A DNA stretch of 52,093 nt. Source: an uncultured Oscillospiraceae bacterium. GTDB lineage: Bacteria; Bacillota; Clostridia; Oscillospirales; Oscillospiraceae. The notes beneath the pieces were generated by a model that saw only the letters and a list, made by a program, of their open reading frames with translations, had not been told where the DNA came from and ran no database searches. Below are positions 49,852-52,093 of this stretch, in pieces (position 1 is the stretch's first letter; every line of letters begins with the position of its first letter). The stretch covers positions 1-52,093 of the forward strand of contig CANQSF010000016.1 in NCBI GenBank assembly GCA_947626345.1, written 5' to 3'. The translations under genes were made by a program, and so were the position numbers.

Positions 49852-50706
49852 ATGTTCAAGATCGTGAGCAAGCGGCCGCTGAATGTGGCGAAGACCGTGG
49901 TGGAATTCGTCATCGACGCGCCGTTGGTGGCCCGAAAGGCAAAGCCAGGCCAGTTTATCATTTTCCGTATCGACGAGTATGGCGAGCGGGTCCCGGTGAC
50001 CATCGCGGCCTCCGATCCCGAGAAGGGGACCGTCACCATCATGGTCCAGCCCGTGGGCAAGACCACGAAGATGCTGGATCTGATGGAGCCCGGCGACTGC
50101 CTGGCGGATTTCGTGGGGCCCCTGGGCCGGCCCACCAACATGGAGGGGCTGAAAAAGGTCTGCGTCGTTGGCGGCGGCGTAGGCAACGCCATCGCCTATC
50201 CCGTGGCCAAGGGCATGCACGACCGGGGCATCCAGGTGGACATGGTGGCGGGCTTCCGCTCCAAGGACATCGTGATCCTGGAGGAGGAGATGCGCGCCGG
50301 CGTCACCAACCTGTACATAACCACCGACGACGGCTCCTACGGCGAGCCGGGCTTCAACGTGGACAAGATGAAGGCGCTGCTGGACGCCGGCGAGCAGTAC
50401 GACGAGATCATGTGCGTCGGCCCCACCCGGATGATGCAGCGGGTGTGCGAGGCCACCAAGCCCTATGGGATCAAGACCATCGCCTCCATGAACCCCATCA
50501 TGCTGGACGGCACAGGCATGTGCGGCGCCTGCCGGCTCACCGTGGGCGGCGAGACGAAGTTCGCCTGCGTGGACGGGCCGGAGTTTGACGGCCACCTGGT
50601 GGACTGGGACGGCATCATCAAGCGCAGCACGTTTTACGCGGAAGAGGAGAAGGCTGCGGAGCAGCATATCTGCCGGATCACGGGAGGGGTGAGAGAGCAT
50701 GGCTAA
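49852..50706 (+). CDS. nfnA: NADH-dependent ferredoxin:NADP+ oxidoreductase, small subunit (NfnA)
   Basis: A 284-residue FAD/[2Fe-2S] protein of the sulfide dehydrogenase alpha/dihydroorotate dehydrogenase electron-transfer family. The FAD domain comes first (about 1-100), an NAD domain with VVGGGVGNAIAYPVAKGM next, and the cluster motif MCGACRLTVGGETKFAC near the C-terminus. With NfnB it bifurcates electrons from NADPH to ferredoxin and NAD, or runs in reverse, balancing redox carriers in anaerobes. Its last 8 bp overlap nfnB. Other homologues (PyrK, SudB) are excluded by the partner gene. Confidence 0.93.
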   Translation: MFKIVSKRPLNVAKTVVEFVIDAPLVARKAKPGQFIIFRIDEYGERVPVTIAASDPEKGTVTIMVQPVGKTTKMLDLMEPGDCLADFVGPLGRPTNMEGLKKVCVVGGGVGNAIAYPVAKGMHDRGIQVDMVAGFRSKDIVILEEEMRAGVTNLYITTDDGSYGEPGFNVDKMKALLDAGEQYDEIMCVGPTRMMQRVCEATKPYGIKTIASMNPIMLDGTGMCGACRLTVGGETKFACVDGPEFDGHLVDWDGIIKRSTFYAEEEKAAEQHICRITGGVREHG

Positions 50707-52093
50707 TATGCGCATGGACAAAAACCCCATGCCGGAGCAGGAGCCTCTGGTACGCAACAAGAATTTCGACGAGGTGGCCCTGGGCTACACGGCGGAGATG
50801 GCCATCGACGAGGCCAAGCGGTGCCTGCACTGCAAGCGGCCGGCCTGCGTGTCCGGCTGCCCGGTGAACGTGCACATCCCGGAGTTCATCGCCAAGGTGG
50901 CGGAGGGGGACTTTGACGGGGCCTACGCCGTCATCACGTCCACCAACAGCCTGCCCGCCATCTGCGGGCGGGTATGCCCCCAGGAGAACCAGTGCGAGGG
51001 CAAGTGCGTCCGGGGCATCAAGGGCGAACCGGTGGGCATCGGCCGGCTGGAGCGGTTCGTGGCGGACTGGCACATGCAGGAGGGCCACAAGGACGGGCCT
51101 CCCGCGGTGCCCGCGTCCAACGGCCACAAGGTGGCGGTGATCGGCTCCGGCCCGGCGGGCCTGACCTGCGCCGGGGACCTGGCCCGGAAGGGCTACGACG
51201 TGACGGTGTACGAGGCCTTCCACAAGGCCGGCGGCGTGCTGGTGTACGGCATCCCGGAGTTCCGGCTGCCCAAGGACATCGTGGCCCGGGAGATCGATAA
51301 GCTCACGCACTTTGGCGTGAAGATCGTTACCGACGCGGTGATCGGCCGGGCGGAGAGCATCGACGAGCTGTTCGAGGAGGGCTTCGAGGCGGTGTTCATC
51401 GGCTCCGGCGCGGGCCTGCCTCAGTTTTTGCACATCCCCGGAGAGAACCTGCTGGGGGTATTCTCCGCCAACGAGATCCTGACCCGCTCCAATCTGATGA
51501 AGGCCTATCTGCCCGAGTACGACACCCCCATCAAGCTGGGCAAGCGCGTCGCCATCGTGGGCGGCGGCAACGTGGCCATGGACGCAGCCCGCACCGCCAA
51601 GCGGCTGGGCGCGGACGAGGTGTATATCATCTACCGCCGGAGCATGGAGGAGCTGCCCGCCCGAAAGGAAGAGGTGGAACACGCCCAGGCGGAGGAGATC
51701 ATCTTCAAGCTGCTCAACAACCCCGTTGAGATCGTGGGGGACGAGTTGGACCACGTGACCGGCATCAAGGTCATCAAAATGGAGCTGGGCGAGCCGGACG
51801 CCTCCGGCCGCCGCCGTCCGGTGGAGGTGTCGGGCAGCGAGTACGTCATCGACGTGGACGCGGTGATCATCGCCATCGGCACCAGCCCCAACCCCCTGAT
51901 CCTGTCCACCACCCCGGGCCTGGAGGCCACGAAGCGGGGCGGCATCGTGGCGGACGAGGCCACGGGCGCTACCAGCCGGGCGGGCGTGTTCGCCGGGGGC
52001 GACGCGGTGACGGGCGCGGCCACGGTCATCAAGGCCATGGGCGCGGGAAAGGTGGCCGCCGCGGGCATCGAGCAGTACATCCAGGGAAAATAA
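50699..52093 (+). CDS. nfnB: NADH-dependent ferredoxin:NADP+ oxidoreductase, large subunit (NfnB; GltD-like)
   Basis: A 464-residue flavoprotein related to glutamate synthase small subunit. The N-terminal [4Fe-4S] region has CLHCKRPACVSGCPVNVHIP and ICGRVCPQENQCEGKCVRG; the FAD loop is VIGSGPAGLTCAGDLA; the NADPH-binding loop is VAIVGGGNVAMDAARTAKRLG; the C-terminal ATSRAGVFAGGDAVTGAATV closes the FAD site. The overlap with nfnA identifies it as NfnB, the bifurcating subunit, not GltD, as no gltB is present. The window ends exactly on its stop codon. Confidence 0.94.
   Translation: MANMRMDKNPMPEQEPLVRNKNFDEVALGYTAEMAIDEAKRCLHCKRPACVSGCPVNVHIPEFIAKVAEGDFDGAYAVITSTNSLPAICGRVCPQENQCEGKCVRGIKGEPVGIGRLERFVADWHMQEGHKDGPPAVPASNGHKVAVIGSGPAGLTCAGDLARKGYDVTVYEAFHKAGGVLVYGIPEFRLPKDIVAREIDKLTHFGVKIVTDAVIGRAESIDELFEEGFEAVFIGSGAGLPQFLHIPGENLLGVFSANEILTRSNLMKAYLPEYDTPIKLGKRVAIVGGGNVAMDAARTAKRLGADEVYIIYRRSMEELPARKEEVEHAQAEEIIFKLLNNPVEIVGDELDHVTGIKVIKMELGEPDASGRRRPVEVSGSEYVIDVDAVIIAIGTSPNPLILSTTPGLEATKRGGIVADEATGATSRAGVFAGGDAVTGAATVIKAMGAGKVAAAGIEQYIQGK

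Overview
The window is a GC-rich chromosomal segment of an endospore-forming member of the Bacillota. The gene set points to class Clostridia, probably the Oscillospiraceae (gut Clostridium cluster IV type); I cannot name a genus. Evidence for this: a ypeB germination gene, a dacF-type carboxypeptidase, a SpoVB-family flippase, S-layer-homology (SLH) proteins, an NfnAB electron-bifurcating pair, third codon positions that are mostly G or C, AT-rich promoter islands with TTGACA-17-TATAAT promoters, and a palindromic repeat of a type I recall from gut Clostridia. No plasmid, phage or insertion-sequence gene is visible.

Layout. 1-5300: hairpin repeats, a DUF362 iron-sulfur protein, TatD, a BlaI/BlaR1-type pair with its own double operator, an array of hairpins, and an orphan soluble histidine kinase. 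5300-12840: gap, then a conserved sporulation/translation-quality cluster (SpoVB-like flippase, MazG, HU, RqcP-like S4 protein), dacF, pgi and a small P-loop protein. 12880-17640: cysteine desulfurase, mtaB, and the serC-serA serine operon. 17860-22120: a 1113-residue SLH surface protein and three translationally coupled small genes of unknown function. 22300-27135: divergent trpS/gltX, ypeB and a zinc-ribbon membrane protein. 27200-31590: a twice-frameshifted secreted beta-helix gene, tRNA-Val(GAC), a fusion of a catalytically dead beta-lactamase-like domain with a GNAT acetyltransferase, a DUF1273/SLOG protein and a small lipoprotein. 31680-36610: a galactose-type (Mgl-like) ABC transporter. 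36670-38715: asd-dapA (lysine/diaminopimelate). 38890-45000: SLH-SH3-SpoIID protein, queA, an ADP-ribosylglycohydrolase, tgt, yajC and a yrzE-like gene. 45283-52093: Xer recombinase, a DEDDh exonuclease, ddl-murF (peptidoglycan precursor) and nfnA-nfnB.

The most unusual item is the Mgl-type transporter. Its binding protein appears circularly permuted: the strand-helix units that open the canonical galactose-binding protein sit at the C-terminus, and the mature protein starts where canonical residue ~90 would be. Its permease carries a ~215-residue charged, coiled-coil-like N-terminal extension not found on ordinary MglC. The transporter is expressed behind a ~195-nt leader with three strong hairpins.

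A second theme is a recurring 5' arrangement. In front of dacF, the small-gene trio, ypeB and the yrzE-like gene, the Shine-Dalgarno sequence forms the 3' arm of a strong hairpin. For ypeB and the trio, a sporulation-type -10 box lies inside the loop, so transcripts from that promoter would lack the 5' arm while read-through transcripts would hide the ribosome site. This resembles the logic known for phage T4 gene e and is an inference here.

Functionally the segment is mostly core metabolism (glycolysis, serine, lysine, NADPH/ferredoxin balance), tRNA charging and modification, and cell-wall and spore-envelope construction, with a few lineage-specific surface and sensing genes between them.
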